Positions 24,889 through 38,434 are shown, counted from the stretch's first letter. The stretch: DNA of 64,000 nt from Comamonadaceae bacterium (GCA_029255645.1 JANLJE010000067.1:1-64000); one strand, 5' to 3'. A program made the numbers and translations. Notes: generated by a model not told the origin, from the letters alone.

Positions 24889-26289
24889 TCAAGTGTCCGG
24901 GCTATTTTCCAGGCCCAGTTCCTGAATCTTGCGGGTAATGGTGTTGCGCCCGATGGCCAGGGCCTGCGCCGCTTCGATACGGCGCCCGCCGGTGTGGATC
25001 AAGGCCCGGTTGATCAGGGTGCGTTCGAAAGACTGGATGAGTCTTTCGTGCAGTTCGGGGGTCCCCGCCGCCAGCAGCCGGTCCACCTCCTGGGCCAGCG
25101 CGGCCTCCCAGTTGGCGGCCAGCACCTGGACCGGGGCTTCACGCAGTTCCGGCGGCAGGTCGGCCACCTCCACCGACTGCCCCGGCGCCATCACCGTGAT
25201 CCAGTGGCAGAGGTTTTCGAGTTGCCGCACATTGCCGCTGAACTCGAGACTGGAGAGGTATTTCAAGGCAGCCTCCGAAATCCGCTTCGGTTCCACCCCG
25301 AGTTCCTGGGCGCTCTTTTGCAAAAAGTGCTTGACCAGCAAGGGGATGTCCTCGCGCCGCTCGCGCAGGGAGGGCAGACGGATGCGGATCACGTTGAGGC
25401 GGTGGAACAGGTCTTCCCGGAACAGCCCCTCCTTGACGCGGCCCTCCAGATTCTGGTGGGTGGCGGCAATGACCCGCACATTGGCCTTGATCGGCGCATG
25501 ACCGCCTACCCGGTAGAAGTGGCCGTCGGAGAGCACCCGCAGCAGGCGGGTCTGCAGTTCGGCGGGCATGTCGCCGATTTCATCGAGGAACAAGGTGCCC
25601 CCATCCGCCTGCTCGAAACGGCCACGGCGCTGGGTCTGGGCGCCGGTGAAGGCGCCCCGCTCGTGGCCGAAAAGTTCGGATTCGAGCAGGTCCTTCGGAA
25701 TCGCGGCGGTGTTGATGGCGACGAAAGCCGCATCCTTCCTCGGACTGTGCCGGTGCAGGGCGCGCGCCACCAGCTCCTTGCCGGAGCCGGATTCGCCGGT
25801 GATCAGCACCGTGGCGTGCGACTGGGAGAGCCGGCCGATGGCCCGGAATACTTCCTGCATGGCGGGCGCCTGACCGAGGATTTCCGGGGTCAGCCCCACC
25901 TCCTCCACCGCACCACTCTGGTGCATGCTTTCATCGATGGCGCGGCGGATCAGTTCGACGGCTTGATCCACGTCAAAGGGCTTGGGCAGGTATTCGAAGG
26001 CGCCCCCCTGAAAGGCCGCCACGGCGCTTTCCAGGTCCGAATAGGCGGTCATGATGATGACCGGCACCTGGGGGTGGTGTTCCTTGACGCGTTTGAGCAA
26101 GTCCAGCCCGGAAGCCCCCGGCATGCGGATGTCCGAGATCAGGGCCTGGGGCGGTTCTTCGCCGTCCAGGGCCTCCAGGGCGGCGCTGGCCGAGGGGAAG
26201 CTCTTGAAGGGGATGCCCTCCCGCGTCAGGGTCTTTTCCAGCACCCAGCGGATGGAACGGTCGTCGTCGATGATCCAGATTGGTTTCAT
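24889..26289 (-). CDS. ntrC: Nitrogen regulation response regulator NtrC
   Basis: 466 residues: a receiver domain with phospho-acceptor Asp53 (ISDIRMPG), a sigma-54 AAA+ domain with Walker A GESGSGKE and the sigma-54 contact GAFTGA, and a C-terminal Fis-type HTH (RIEAAQALAIGRNTITRKIQ). Phosphorylated NtrC activates sigma-54 promoters, and a matching pair of sites lies upstream of glnA in this window. The ATG at 26289 starts the receiver (MKPIWIIDDD). It follows ntrB after 20 bases. Confidence 0.95.
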   Translation of the reverse strand: MKPIWIIDDDRSIRWVLEKTLTREGIPFKSFPSASAALEALDGEEPPQALISDIRMPGASGLDLLKRVKEHHPQVPVIIMTAYSDLESAVAAFQGGAFEYLPKPFDVDQAVELIRRAIDESMHQSGAVEEVGLTPEILGQAPAMQEVFRAIGRLSQSHATVLITGESGSGKELVARALHRHSPRKDAAFVAINTAAIPKDLLESELFGHERGAFTGAQTQRRGRFEQADGGTLFLDEIGDMPAELQTRLLRVLSDGHFYRVGGHAPIKANVRVIAATHQNLEGRVKEGLFREDLFHRLNVIRIRLPSLRERREDIPLLVKHFLQKSAQELGVEPKRISEAALKYLSSLEFSGNVRQLENLCHWITVMAPGQSVEVADLPPELREAPVQVLAANWEAALAQEVDRLLAAGTPELHERLIQSFERTLINRALIHTGGRRIEAAQALAIGRNTITRKIQELGLENSPDT

Positions 26290-26309
26290 GGGAAGTCTCT
26301 GAGCAAATA

Positions 26310-27374
26310 TCAGGCCCGTTCGATGGGCAGCCGGATCAAAAAGCGGGTCCGGCCGGGGCGGGTGTCGCATTCCACCGTGCCCTGATGCTGCTGCACGAAG
26401 CTCTGGGCCAGGGTCAGCCCCAGACCGGTGCCATTGGGACGACCGGAAACCAGGGGGTAGAACATGCGCTCCTTGATGTCATCCGAGATACCCGGGCCGT
26501 TGTCGATGATGGCGATGTCGATGGCGAGGCGAAAACGGCGCTTGACCAGGGTGACCTGGCGCGCCGAGCGGGTCTCAAAGATGATTTCCCCCTTGCCCTC
26601 CATGGCCTGCGCCGCATTGCGGGCGATGTTGAGACAGACCTGGATCAACTGCTCCCGGTCCCCCGTCAGGTCAGGCAGGCTGGTGTCGTAGTCCCGGCGG
26701 ATCGAAAGATCGTCCGGATACTCGAGCAGCAAGAGGCTGCGCACCCGTTCTAGCACCTCGTGGATGTTGACAGGAGAGAGCTGTATGGAGGCCCGGTGCG
26801 GCGACAGTAGACGCTGCATCAGGTCCTGCAGCCGGTCCGCCTCCTTGATGATGACCTGGGTATATTCCTTGAGGGAGGGATTGTTGAGCTCATGTTCGAG
26901 CAACTGCGCCGCGCCCCGGATGCCGCCCAGGGGATTCTTGATCTCATGGGCCAGATTGCGGATCAGCTCCCGGCTGGCCTGTTGCTGTTCGATCAGCCGC
27001 TCTTCGCGGCTCGCCTTCAATTGCTGGTCGATGGGCTGCAACTCCATCAACATGCGGATTTCCGGCGCATCGGCGCATTGCACGGGGGTCACCGTGCAGT
27101 TGAGGTGCAGGACTTCGTCGTTGCCGCGGCGAATCTCGACATTCTGGCCGGTGTAACTCCAGTTGTTGCTAATGGCATTGACGAGCGCGGACTGGAGGGT
27201 GGCGCTGTAACGCATCACCTGTTCGAGGGGCCGCCCTTCCAGAGAGCGACCGGTCACCGCGAGAAGATTTTCAGCGGCGCTGTTGGCGTAGCGCACCTGA
27301 CGCTCGGCATCCAGCAGCAGCACGGCAGATGCCAGATAATCGAGACCGCCAAAGGGGGTATAGGCATTGAGCAT
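26310..27374 (-). CDS. ntrB: Nitrogen regulation sensor kinase NtrB
   Basis: A 354-residue cytoplasmic histidine kinase. The N-terminal PAS domain (about 10-115) is followed by the H-box NLAHEIKNPLGGIRGAAQLL, the N-box NIARNAAQAMEGKG, and the DNGPGI and GTGLGLTLAQ ATP lid. It phosphorylates NtrC under nitrogen limitation and is switched by PII (not in the window). No membrane helix is present, as expected. It lies between a DUF4124 gene and ntrC, the usual order in this group. Confidence 0.95.
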   Translation of the reverse strand: MLNAYTPFGGLDYLASAVLLLDAERQVRYANSAAENLLAVTGRSLEGRPLEQVMRYSATLQSALVNAISNNWSYTGQNVEIRRGNDEVLHLNCTVTPVQCADAPEIRMLMELQPIDQQLKASREERLIEQQQASRELIRNLAHEIKNPLGGIRGAAQLLEHELNNPSLKEYTQVIIKEADRLQDLMQRLLSPHRASIQLSPVNIHEVLERVRSLLLLEYPDDLSIRRDYDTSLPDLTGDREQLIQVCLNIARNAAQAMEGKGEIIFETRSARQVTLVKRRFRLAIDIAIIDNGPGISDDIKERMFYPLVSGRPNGTGLGLTLAQSFVQQHQGTVECDTRPGRTRFLIRLPIERA

Positions 27375-27411
27375 GGGCCAGCCTCAAGCAGATTCCATGC
27401 CCAATCCGGAA

Positions 27412-27906
27412 CTACTTGAGCTTGGACAGTTCCTTGTTGATGGCCTCGATATTGCGCTCGTGCTGGGCCACCTTGTCCTTGTAGGGCTGGAGACGATCCA
27501 GGACCCGCTGATAATTCTTCTCGTTCCCGAAGCGAACGGCCTCTTGTTCGGCCAGTTCCTGCTTTGCCTGTTCCAGCGACTTCTGCTCTGCCGCCAGTTC
27601 CTGCTCCAGAATTGTGCGGCGGTCATTGTCCCTGGCTTTCTGGGCATCGCCGCTCACCTTGGGAAAATCGACCGGAGTGGGATTGGCGGCGGCCCCCGGC
27701 GTGCGCCCGGTGCTTCGGGCCGGGGCCGGGGTGGTGGACATGGGCTCTAGCTGCATGCGTTTGCAGTTCTTGCTGGCGGCCACGTTGGAATAGGTCACAT
27801 GCCCATCGGCATCGACGCAACGGTAAATCTGGCTCCAGGCCGGCGTCGCCGTCATCAGGGCTCCGAGCAGAAACAGGCTGGCAAGCAGGTTGTTTGGCAT
27901 CGTCAT
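27412..27906 (-). CDS. DUF4124 domain secreted protein upstream of ntrBC
   Basis: 164 residues: a signal peptide (about 1-25, PAWSQ), a DUF4124 domain (IYRCVDADGHVTYSNV with cysteines 29 and 48), a Pro/Thr-rich linker, and a C-terminal coiled coil (EQELAAEQKSLEQAKQELAE). A DUF4124 gene often precedes ntrB in Betaproteobacteria, with unknown function. ATGs at 27906 and 27900 are both possible; the upstream promoter fits either. The stop is 37 bases from ntrB. Confidence 0.85.
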   Translation of the reverse strand: MTMPNNLLASLFLLGALMTATPAWSQIYRCVDADGHVTYSNVAASKNCKRMQLEPMSTTPAPARSTGRTPGAAANPTPVDFPKVSGDAQKARDNDRRTILEQELAAEQKSLEQAKQELAEQEAVRFGNEKNYQRVLDRLQPYKDKVAQHERNIEAINKELSKLK

Positions 27907-27926
27907 GACTCTGGGCAGGGGCTTGA

Positions 27927-27955
27927 AGTGTAACAACATCGCCATACATCTACAA
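27927..27955 (-). promoter_or_regulatory. Sigma-70 promoter for DUF4124-ntrB-ntrC
   Basis: On the minus strand TTGTAG (27955-27950) and TACACT (27932-27927) are 17 bases apart. The expected transcription start is about 15 bases before the ATG at 27906. Confidence 0.65.
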
Positions 27956-27975
27956 AGCCGCTTGCTTCTATTTTC

Positions 27976-28029
27976 TTGCTGCCCGTCACTCCATTGCTGC
28001 CCGTCACTCCATTGCTGCCCGTCACTCCA
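27976..28029. repeat. 3 x 18-bp perfect tandem repeat in a divergent gap
   Basis: TTGCTGCCCGTCACTCCA is repeated without mismatch at 27976, 27994 and 28012. The array lies upstream of the DUF4124 promoter and of the small secreted-protein gene. Confidence 0.97.
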
Positions 28030-28081
28030 GCCCGGGCTCATGCGAGCTACACTACCGCCATTCCAACGCAGGGAGCCTTCC

Positions 28082-28297
28082 ATGCGCCATCTGATCCCCA
28101 CCCTTTTTTCCACCCTTTTTTCCACCCTTTTCCTCCTGATCCTGGGCAGCACCCAGGCCCTGGCGGCCCCAGCCCCCTACTACCTGTGGATGAGCAAGAT
28201 CGATGGCAGCCGGGTCTGCTCGCAAGCCTACCTGGGTGAAGGCTGGCAGCGCATGGGCGGCCCCTTCCAGGACAGCCGCTGCCGCAAGCCGGCCTGA
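28082..28297 (+). CDS. Small secreted protein of unknown function
   Basis: 71 residues: a signal peptide (about 1-28, ALAAP) and a 43-residue mature part, PYYLWMSKIDGSRVCSQ...FQDSRCRKPA, with two cysteines that could pair. The signal peptide contains FSTLFSTLF, encoded by a 12-bp in-frame tandem repeat (CCCTTTTTTCCA from 28101). I do not recognise the family. AGGGAG about six bases upstream supports the start. Confidence 0.7.
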   Translation: MRHLIPTLFSTLFSTLFLLILGSTQALAAPAPYYLWMSKIDGSRVCSQAYLGEGWQRMGGPFQDSRCRKPA

Positions 28298-28309
28298 GCC
28301 CGGGCCGGA

Positions 28310-29596
28310 CTACGGGCGCGGTTCCCGCCAGATATTGCGGCACCCCGTTTCCCGCACCCACCAGGAGGCCGCGGCGCCCAGCAGGGCAATGCCGGCCAGC
28401 AAGGCAAAGCCGCACTGGAAGTCGGTCATGCTGTAAAAGCGGGCACCGTTTTCCAGCCGGCCATCCCAGCTCAGGTCCATCACCGCGCCCACCAAGGGCT
28501 GCAACAAGGCGGCAGCCGCAAAGCCGCCCATGTTGGCCACCGAGGTGGACATGCCTGAGAGCAGCGGCGGATTCACCTCCTTGGCACAGGCCCAGGTCAG
28601 GGTGAAGCTCGCGGTGGCCAGGCCCATCAGGGCAAACAGCACGTAGGAGAGGCCCGGCGCCAGACTGACCCCGGACAGCCAGATCAACCAGATCAGGGCA
28701 TACAGATGCGACACGACGATCAGCACCGGCTTTCTCAGCCGCAGCCGGTCCGAGAAATTGCCGATGAGGATGCTGCCCAGGGCAAAACCCAGGAACAGCA
28801 GGGATAGACGGGAGGAGGCATCGGCGCGGGACAGGCCGTGGGCCTGCATCAGGAAGGGCATGGCCCAGAGGCCGCCAAAGGTGAAAAAGCTGCCGGATAT
28901 CCCGGTATTGACCAGCACCACCGGCCAGGTGGCCCGGTTCTTCAGGATGCTGAGCATGCCGTTCAGCACCACGGTGCGGTCAAAACGGTGCACCGGGGCC
29001 GCCTCACCCTGGACGAGGGGACGATCCCGCACCACCAGCCAGCACAGCACCGCCAGCACCAGGGAAATGCCCCCGACCCCCATGAACACGCCGCGCCAGC
29101 CGAACGCCTGGGCCGTCATGGCCAACGGTGCCCCGGCCAGTACCGAGCCCAGGTTGCCGAGCAGCAGGGCCAGGCCGGTCATGGTGGCGAAGCGGTGTTC
29201 CTCGTACCAGACGGCGATCAGCTTCAACATGGCGATGAAGGTGACGGAAACCCCGAGACCGATCAGGGTGCGTCCCACCAGCGCCACATCCAGGTTGGGA
29301 GCAAAGCCGAACAGCAAACTGCCGCCACCGCCCACCAGCCCGCCTAGCAACAAGATGCGCCGCGGCCCCAGGGTATCGGCCAGGATGCCGGTGGGAATCT
29401 GCATCAGGGTATAGACATAGAAATAGGTCGCCGCCAGCACCCCCAGGGAAGCCGCCGAAGTATGGAAGGAAGCGGCGAGATCCTGGGCCACCCCCGCCGG
29501 CGCGAAGCGCTGGAAGAAGGACAGCATGTAGGCCACCACGACCACTGCCATCATGATCAGGCGGCGGCGGCTCAGTTCCGGTGTCATTTTCAGCAT
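28310..29596 (-). CDS. MFS transporter
   Basis: A 428-residue, 12-helix major facilitator. The start RRRLIMMAVVVVAYMLSFFQ and the A-motif-like loop GILADTLGPRRIL between helices 2 and 3 are typical, and a related loop GNFSDRLRLRKP follows in the second half. The RFAPAG region after helix 1 resembles the anion:cation symporter/NNP-like group, but the substrate cannot be inferred. It lies 30 bases downstream of the Kef-type antiporter gene in the same direction. Confidence 0.85.
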   Translation of the reverse strand: MLKMTPELSRRRLIMMAVVVVAYMLSFFQRFAPAGVAQDLAASFHTSAASLGVLAATYFYVYTLMQIPTGILADTLGPRRILLLGGLVGGGGSLLFGFAPNLDVALVGRTLIGLGVSVTFIAMLKLIAVWYEEHRFATMTGLALLLGNLGSVLAGAPLAMTAQAFGWRGVFMGVGGISLVLAVLCWLVVRDRPLVQGEAAPVHRFDRTVVLNGMLSILKNRATWPVVLVNTGISGSFFTFGGLWAMPFLMQAHGLSRADASSRLSLLFLGFALGSILIGNFSDRLRLRKPVLIVVSHLYALIWLIWLSGVSLAPGLSYVLFALMGLATASFTLTWACAKEVNPPLLSGMSTSVANMGGFAAAALLQPLVGAVMDLSWDGRLENGARFYSMTDFQCGFALLAGIALLGAAASWWVRETGCRNIWREPRP

Positions 29597-29626
29597 TGCG
29601 CCCTCTTGCCCAGCCAGTTGCCGGTT

Positions 29627-31318
29627 TCATTCAATTTGTCGTCCGGGTTTACGAAAACGCTGCACCCGCTCCAGAGCCTGCTCCCCGGGAACCCCCAGCC
29701 AGGTCAGGGTTTCCAGGGCCAGCACAAAGCTGCCCTCCACCACTTCGGGCACCACCAGGGACGCCCCGGCTGCCACCAGGCGGTCCGCATCGCTCTGATC
29801 CCGGGCCCGCAGCAGGACCGGCATCTCCGGATGCAGGTGCCGCACCAGGGCCAGGACCCGCTCGGCAGCTCGCAGACTGTCGAAGGTCACCACCACCGCC
29901 CGGGCCCGGGCCAGGCCCGCCGCCTGCAGGACTTCCCTGCGGCTCGCCTCGCCGAAGACGACGTTATGCCCGAAATGCCGGGCTTCTTCAAGCCGGTGAG
30001 TATCCGTATCCAGGGCCACGAAGCTGATGCCCTCGGCGGCCAGAAGCCGGGCCAGATTCTGCCCCACCCGGCCATAACCGCACAGCACCACATGCTGGTC
30101 GCAATCCATGCTGTGACAGGCCACGTCCTGAACCATCCGGGCCCGCAGGGAAAACTCTTTTTCAGTCAAGCCCCGCTGCATCCGCCCCACCCGGTTGATG
30201 GCCAGTGGGGCCAGGAACATGGACAGCAGCATCGCCGCCGTGGTCACCTGCTGCACATCATGAGGAATCAACTGGTTGGCGACCCCCACTCCGATCAGCA
30301 CGAAGCCGAATTCACCCGCCTGAGCCAGCTGCACCGCGGTACGCAAGGCCACATCCCGGCTATTGCCGGCCAGCAGACAGATGCTCCCCATCACCGCCAG
30401 TTTGGCGCCCACCAGCAACACCAGCACCAGCGCCACCCGGGCGGCATTGTTGACCACATAAGCCACATCCAGCTGCATGCCGATGGTGACGAAAAAGAAG
30501 CCGAGCAACACATCCCGGAAGGGGCGGATGTCGGCCGCTACCTGATGCCGATACACGGTTTCCGCAATCAGCACCCCGGCCACGAAGGCGCCCAGCGCCA
30601 GGGACAGACCGGCTTCCGCCGTCACCCAGGAGAGCCCCATGACGATCAGGAGCACATTGAGCATGAACAGCTCTTCCGACTTCTGCCGCACCACGGCGCC
30701 CAGCCAGCGGCCCATCAGCTTTTGGCCCACCACCACCAGCAACACCAGCACCACGGCCGCCTGAGCCAGGGCATTGGCCAGGGAGGGCAGCAGATCCTCG
30801 CCAGAAGAAGCCAGGGCGGGAATGATGAGCAGCAGCGGCACGACGGCCAGGTCCTGGAACAGCAGCACCCCCATGGTCTGGCGGCCCGCATGGGAATTGA
30901 GCTCCAGCCGCTCGGAAAGCAGGCGGGCAACGATGGCGGTGGAAGACATGGCCACGGCCGCGCCAGTTGCCACACCAATCTGCCAGGGGTTGCCAAAATA
31001 CCCGACCGTGATCAGGGTGGTGCCCAGCACGGTCACCAGCATCTGCGCCCCGCCCAGACCAAACACCAGCCCCTGCATGGTGTGCAGGCGTTTCAGGCTG
31101 AATTCGAGACCGATGGAAAACATCAGGAACACCACCCCGTATTCGGCCAGGGAGGCGGTGGAGGCATTGTCGGGCAGGGCGGCCAGGCCCGAGGGGCCGA
31201 CGGCAATCCCCGCTGCCAGATAGCCGATCAAGGGCGGCAGCTTGAGGGTGCGCACCAGCATCAGGGCGAGAACACCCAGGGATAGAACGATGACGATCGT
31301 GGTCAGGCCTGTATGCAT
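29627..31318 (-). CDS. KefB/KefC-type cation:proton antiporter with RCK domain
   Basis: 563 residues: a CPA2 antiporter membrane domain with about 12 helices (residues ~1-385; LIGYLAAGIAVGP, GVLLFQDLAVVP, AGEFGFVL) and an RCK/TrkA-N domain from about 410 (VVLCGYGRVGQNLARLLA). Related Kef proteins exchange K+ for H+ under glutathione-adduct control; no KefF/KefG partner is seen here. I chose the ATG at 31318 because the upstream frame is only a pyrimidine-rich imperfect repeat (FSPFRPFSALFCPFSP). Confidence 0.9.
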   Translation of the reverse strand: MHTGLTTIVIVLSLGVLALMLVRTLKLPPLIGYLAAGIAVGPSGLAALPDNASTASLAEYGVVFLMFSIGLEFSLKRLHTMQGLVFGLGGAQMLVTVLGTTLITVGYFGNPWQIGVATGAAVAMSSTAIVARLLSERLELNSHAGRQTMGVLLFQDLAVVPLLLIIPALASSGEDLLPSLANALAQAAVVLVLLVVVGQKLMGRWLGAVVRQKSEELFMLNVLLIVMGLSWVTAEAGLSLALGAFVAGVLIAETVYRHQVAADIRPFRDVLLGFFFVTIGMQLDVAYVVNNAARVALVLVLLVGAKLAVMGSICLLAGNSRDVALRTAVQLAQAGEFGFVLIGVGVANQLIPHDVQQVTTAAMLLSMFLAPLAINRVGRMQRGLTEKEFSLRARMVQDVACHSMDCDQHVVLCGYGRVGQNLARLLAAEGISFVALDTDTHRLEEARHFGHNVVFGEASRREVLQAAGLARARAVVVTFDSLRAAERVLALVRHLHPEMPVLLRARDQSDADRLVAAGASLVVPEVVEGSFVLALETLTWLGVPGEQALERVQRFRKPGRQIE

Positions 31319-31324
31319 GGGGAA

Positions 31325-31383
31325 CCGGGGCGAAAAGGGGCAAAAAAGGGCCGAAAATGGGCGAAAAGGACTGAAAAAGGCTG
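31325..31383. repeat. Imperfect ~10-11-bp purine tandem repeat upstream of the antiporter gene
   Basis: Five or six degenerate GGGCGAAAA-like units on the plus strand, directly before the antiporter start codon (which reads on the minus strand). The array could influence its translation initiation region. Confidence 0.6.
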
Positions 31384-31480
31384 GGAAGCACGCCATTCTA
31401 GCCCAGCCAGGCGGGCAAGCCGGCTCCGGACCCGGCCGCAGCGCCCAATCAGGACAAGTCAGGCCCGCTCGCAGCCGGCC

Positions 31481-32116
31481 TCAATCCATCGGCTCGGCGT
31501 CCACCCACTCCAGGATCGGACGCCACTGCTCCCGGTCCCGTTCCACCCGCGCCGGCGGCAGATCGAACAGGGTCAGTCCCTGGGCCGTGGCCTGAACATA
31601 GTTCTGGGTATCGCGCAAAAAGGCCAGCACCGGCAACTCGAAACTTGCCAGAAACCGCTCCAGCTCCGCCGCCGCCCGTGTGCGCGGGTCCACCCGCATG
31701 CCAATCACGGCGACATCGGCGCGCCCTTTGCGGATGGCCTTGGCTTCCCGCAGACGCTCCAGAAAATGACGGGTCGCCAGCATGTCGAACAGCGCCGGCT
31801 GCACCGGCACGATGACCCGGGTGGAAAGTTTCAGCATCTTTTCCAGGGCCTTGCCATGCAAACCCGCCGGCGTATCCAGCACCACATGGCTAGTGCCTTT
31901 GGGGGGCCGGGCAATGTGATCGGGGCCGATTTCCCAGGTGCCGATGCGAGGCAGTTCCGGGTGGCGCAGGGACAGCCACTCGCGGGCCGATTGCTGCCGG
32001 TCGATATCCCCCAGCATCACGCCGTGGCCCTGGCGCGCCAGGTAGCCGGCCAGATTGGTGGCCAGGGTGGATTTACCCGACCCGCCCTTGGGGTTGGCAA
32101 CGAGAAAAGATTTCAT
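31481..32116 (-). CDS. ParA/MinD-family ATPase, no ParB partner nearby
   Basis: A 211-residue ParA-type ATPase with the deviant Walker A NPKGGSGKSTLATNLA (signature lysine present), the GDIDRQQSAREW region (Walker A') and VVLDTPAG as Walker B. No N-terminal DNA-binding domain and no adjacent parB, so it is probably an orphan positioning ATPase for a protein cargo rather than a chromosome partitioner. It follows alaS in the same direction across a 130-base gap. Confidence 0.88.
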   Translation of the reverse strand: MKSFLVANPKGGSGKSTLATNLAGYLARQGHGVMLGDIDRQQSAREWLSLRHPELPRIGTWEIGPDHIARPPKGTSHVVLDTPAGLHGKALEKMLKLSTRVIVPVQPALFDMLATRHFLERLREAKAIRKGRADVAVIGMRVDPRTRAAAELERFLASFELPVLAFLRDTQNYVQATAQGLTLFDLPPARVERDREQWRPILEWVDAEPMD

Positions 32117-32246
32117 GATCCTTTTGAATTCAAAGAGGTAGGCGCCTGCCCTTGCCTTTCAGGCGGTCGAGGGTCTGGCGCACCAGGTCGAGAGGTTCCC
32201 GCCGGGGATCGCGCAGACCGGGATGACGCCGGGCACATCCCGTGGA

Positions 32247-34868
<2,622 letters not shown>

Positions 34869-34911
34869 GGCGAATGCCTGTCGAATTCGGTAAAGACGGG
34901 ATTTTACAAAG

Positions 34912-34940
34912 AAAAACCCGCCGGCGGGGCGGCGGGTTTT
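34912..34940 (-). terminator. Rho-independent terminator after the UgpB-like gene
   Basis: AAAACCCGCC (34913-34922) and GGCGGGTTTT (34931-34940) form a 10-bp stem. On the minus strand U-rich bases follow; the symmetry may let it act in both directions. Confidence 0.88.
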
Positions 34941-34958
34941 GGCGGGGATCCGCGGTGG

Positions 34959-36248
34959 TCAGAACACGACGCTCTTCTTCAGGGCCGGCTTGGACGCCAG
35001 CACCGCATTGCCTCGGCTCACGGCGGTATCCAGCGCCGCCTTGGCCGGCTTCTTGTCGGCCCACACTTGTTCGAGCTCTTCATCCACGATCATGCGCACC
35101 GGCTCCAGGGTGGAAATGCGCAGCGGCTGGGCCGCCCCCTTGCCTTGCAGGGAGGCATAGGCCACATCCAGCACCTGCTCTTCATCCTTCAGGAGCCTGG
35201 TCTTGATGGATTTGCGGGCGCCATCGGTCAGGGGCAGGAAGCCACCGACCCGGGCCAGGTCCATCTGGGTCTCAGGGGCAAGAATGAAACGGATGAAGCG
35301 GGCCGCCGCCTTGTACTCATTCGGCTTGAAGCCGTTACCAATCCAGATCGAGGCACCCGCTGCCAGGGTGTGCTGGGGGCCCCCGTAGATATCGTCATGG
35401 TGCGGCAGGGGAGCCACGCCAAGCTCGACACCGGGCGCCTCGCGCAGATAGCTGCTAGCCCAGGAGTCGGAGGTCAGCATGGCGCATTCGTTCTTGTGGA
35501 AGTAGGTATCCGCTTCATTGCCACGACCGGCATAGTGGAAGTAGCCGGCCTTGTACCAGGTGGCCAGCATGGCGACATGCTTGACCTGCACCAGACCATT
35601 GAAACCCAGTTCTCCTTTTTTGTCGGCCACCGGCACGCCAGAAACCGAGCTGACGTTGTCGATATGCACCCAGACCGGCCAGGATGAGGTGTAGGGGCAG
35701 CTGATGCCCTTGTCGGCCAGAATACCCGCCATGTCCTGCAGTTCGCGCCAGGTACGCGGCGGCCGCTCAGGGTCCAGGCCGGCCTTGCGGAAAATGCGCT
35801 TGTTGTAGAACAGGACCGGGGTGGAAAACGCCACCGGCAGCGCCATCAGCTTGTTCCTGGTTTCGCCGACCAGCAGGTCGGAAGAAAGGTCGCCGGCCGC
35901 CAGCGGTTGCTTGGTTTCCCGCATCAGCTGATACAGGGGCTTGAAACTGGATGGGCTGGACGTGAAATTGGCGACGGTATCGGTGGTGGCCAGATTCAAC
36001 GGCGCCGGTTTGCCATGGGCTTCGGCCTGGACGAGGTTGATGTGCACGTCCTTGTTCTGGCTGTTGAAGCGCTCCACCAGCGCCCCCAGTCGCTCGGCAT
36101 TGCCATGGTTCAACTGATGCGCAAAATCGATTTCGGTCAGCGCTGGCGCCTTGGCCGGGGCGACCGCCTTCCTGGCAGAGGCGGCGAGCGCTCCCCCGGA
36201 GACAGAAAAAGCCAGGGCCATCACGAGAGGGAATAACTTGCAACGCAT
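34959..36248 (-). CDS. UgpB-like extracellular solute-binding protein (orphan)
   Basis: A 429-residue periplasmic protein with a signal peptide (about 1-23). It is strongly reminiscent of E. coli UgpB, the sn-glycerol-3-phosphate/phosphodiester binding protein: STPVLFYNKRIFRKAGLDPE, PPRTWRELQDMA, QVKHVAMLATWY, GGASIW-like AAGASIWIGNG, and near the end VRMIVDEELEQVW and ALDTAVSRGN. No ugpA, ugpE or ugpC lies in the window, so it must use a permease elsewhere or have another role. TGGAGT precedes the ATG at 36248. On the minus strand a perfect TATAAT lies at 36282-36277. Confidence 0.87.
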   Translation of the reverse strand: MRCKLFPLVMALAFSVSGGALAASARKAVAPAKAPALTEIDFAHQLNHGNAERLGALVERFNSQNKDVHINLVQAEAHGKPAPLNLATTDTVANFTSSPSSFKPLYQLMRETKQPLAAGDLSSDLLVGETRNKLMALPVAFSTPVLFYNKRIFRKAGLDPERPPRTWRELQDMAGILADKGISCPYTSSWPVWVHIDNVSSVSGVPVADKKGELGFNGLVQVKHVAMLATWYKAGYFHYAGRGNEADTYFHKNECAMLTSDSWASSYLREAPGVELGVAPLPHHDDIYGGPQHTLAAGASIWIGNGFKPNEYKAAARFIRFILAPETQMDLARVGGFLPLTDGARKSIKTRLLKDEEQVLDVAYASLQGKGAAQPLRISTLEPVRMIVDEELEQVWADKKPAKAALDTAVSRGNAVLASKPALKKSVVF

Positions 36249-36388
36249 ATCGACTCCAGAGTAAAACGATTTTTTGATTATAGTCCATAAAATAACACTT
36301 TCACGGCAATCGCCACTGCTTCGGCACAAATGCAAAATTCTGTCCACCCCTCCCTTCGTCGTGACCGGATGTGGGAGAATCGCCAGTC

Positions 36389-36844
36389 ATGAACAAAAAA
36401 ACACTCCTGCTACTGGGCCTTCTGGCGCTTTCCCTGGCGCTGGCCGGCTGCGACCAGCTGAGCAGCAAGATGGGCCTGGAAGACCCGGCCAGGAAGGAAG
36501 CCCGGCTGGATGCCGAAGGGCGGGCCGTCGGTAGCGGCTGCCGCCACTCGGGCCGGGCCATCGAGGATTGTTACGCCATCTACACCTGGCTGCCGAAGGA
36601 ATCCGTGTTTGCCGGCTGGCGCGAGATGGACGAATACATGCGCGAAAACAATCTGGAGACGGTCGCGCCGCAGCTACCGCCCCCCTCGCCCCCCGAAACC
36701 GGCAAACGCAAGAAAAAGGCAGCAGCGGCAGAGGCGGCTGCGGCAGAGGCGCCCAGCACCGGAAAACCGCCGGAAACCGCCACCCCAGCCCCTCCGGAAC
36801 AGCCCGCCGCCGAACCCATTCGCCCCGACACCCGCAAACACTGA
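36389..36844 (+). CDS. Putative lipoprotein
   Basis: 151 residues with a lipoprotein signal (lipobox LAGC, C19), then a domain with two cysteines (SGCRHSGRAIEDCYAIY) and the pattern FAGWREMDEYMRENNLETV. The C-terminal half is low-complexity Pro/Ala/Lys (KKKAAAAEAAAAEA, encoded by a 15-bp duplication). I do not recognise the family. It diverges from the UgpB-like gene and is followed by rhlE after 71 bases. Confidence 0.75.
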   Translation: MNKKTLLLLGLLALSLALAGCDQLSSKMGLEDPARKEARLDAEGRAVGSGCRHSGRAIEDCYAIYTWLPKESVFAGWREMDEYMRENNLETVAPQLPPPSPPETGKRKKKAAAAEAAAAEAPSTGKPPETATPAPPEQPAAEPIRPDTRKH

Positions 36845-36915
36845 AACCGCACCGCCGCGCCCTGGCCCGGGAAAACCCGGTATGAGTTCAGGGAGCCACG
36901 TATAATTCCCCGCCT

Positions 36916-38418
<1,503 letters not shown>

Positions 38419-38434
38419 TGAGTTTCACCCCCCG

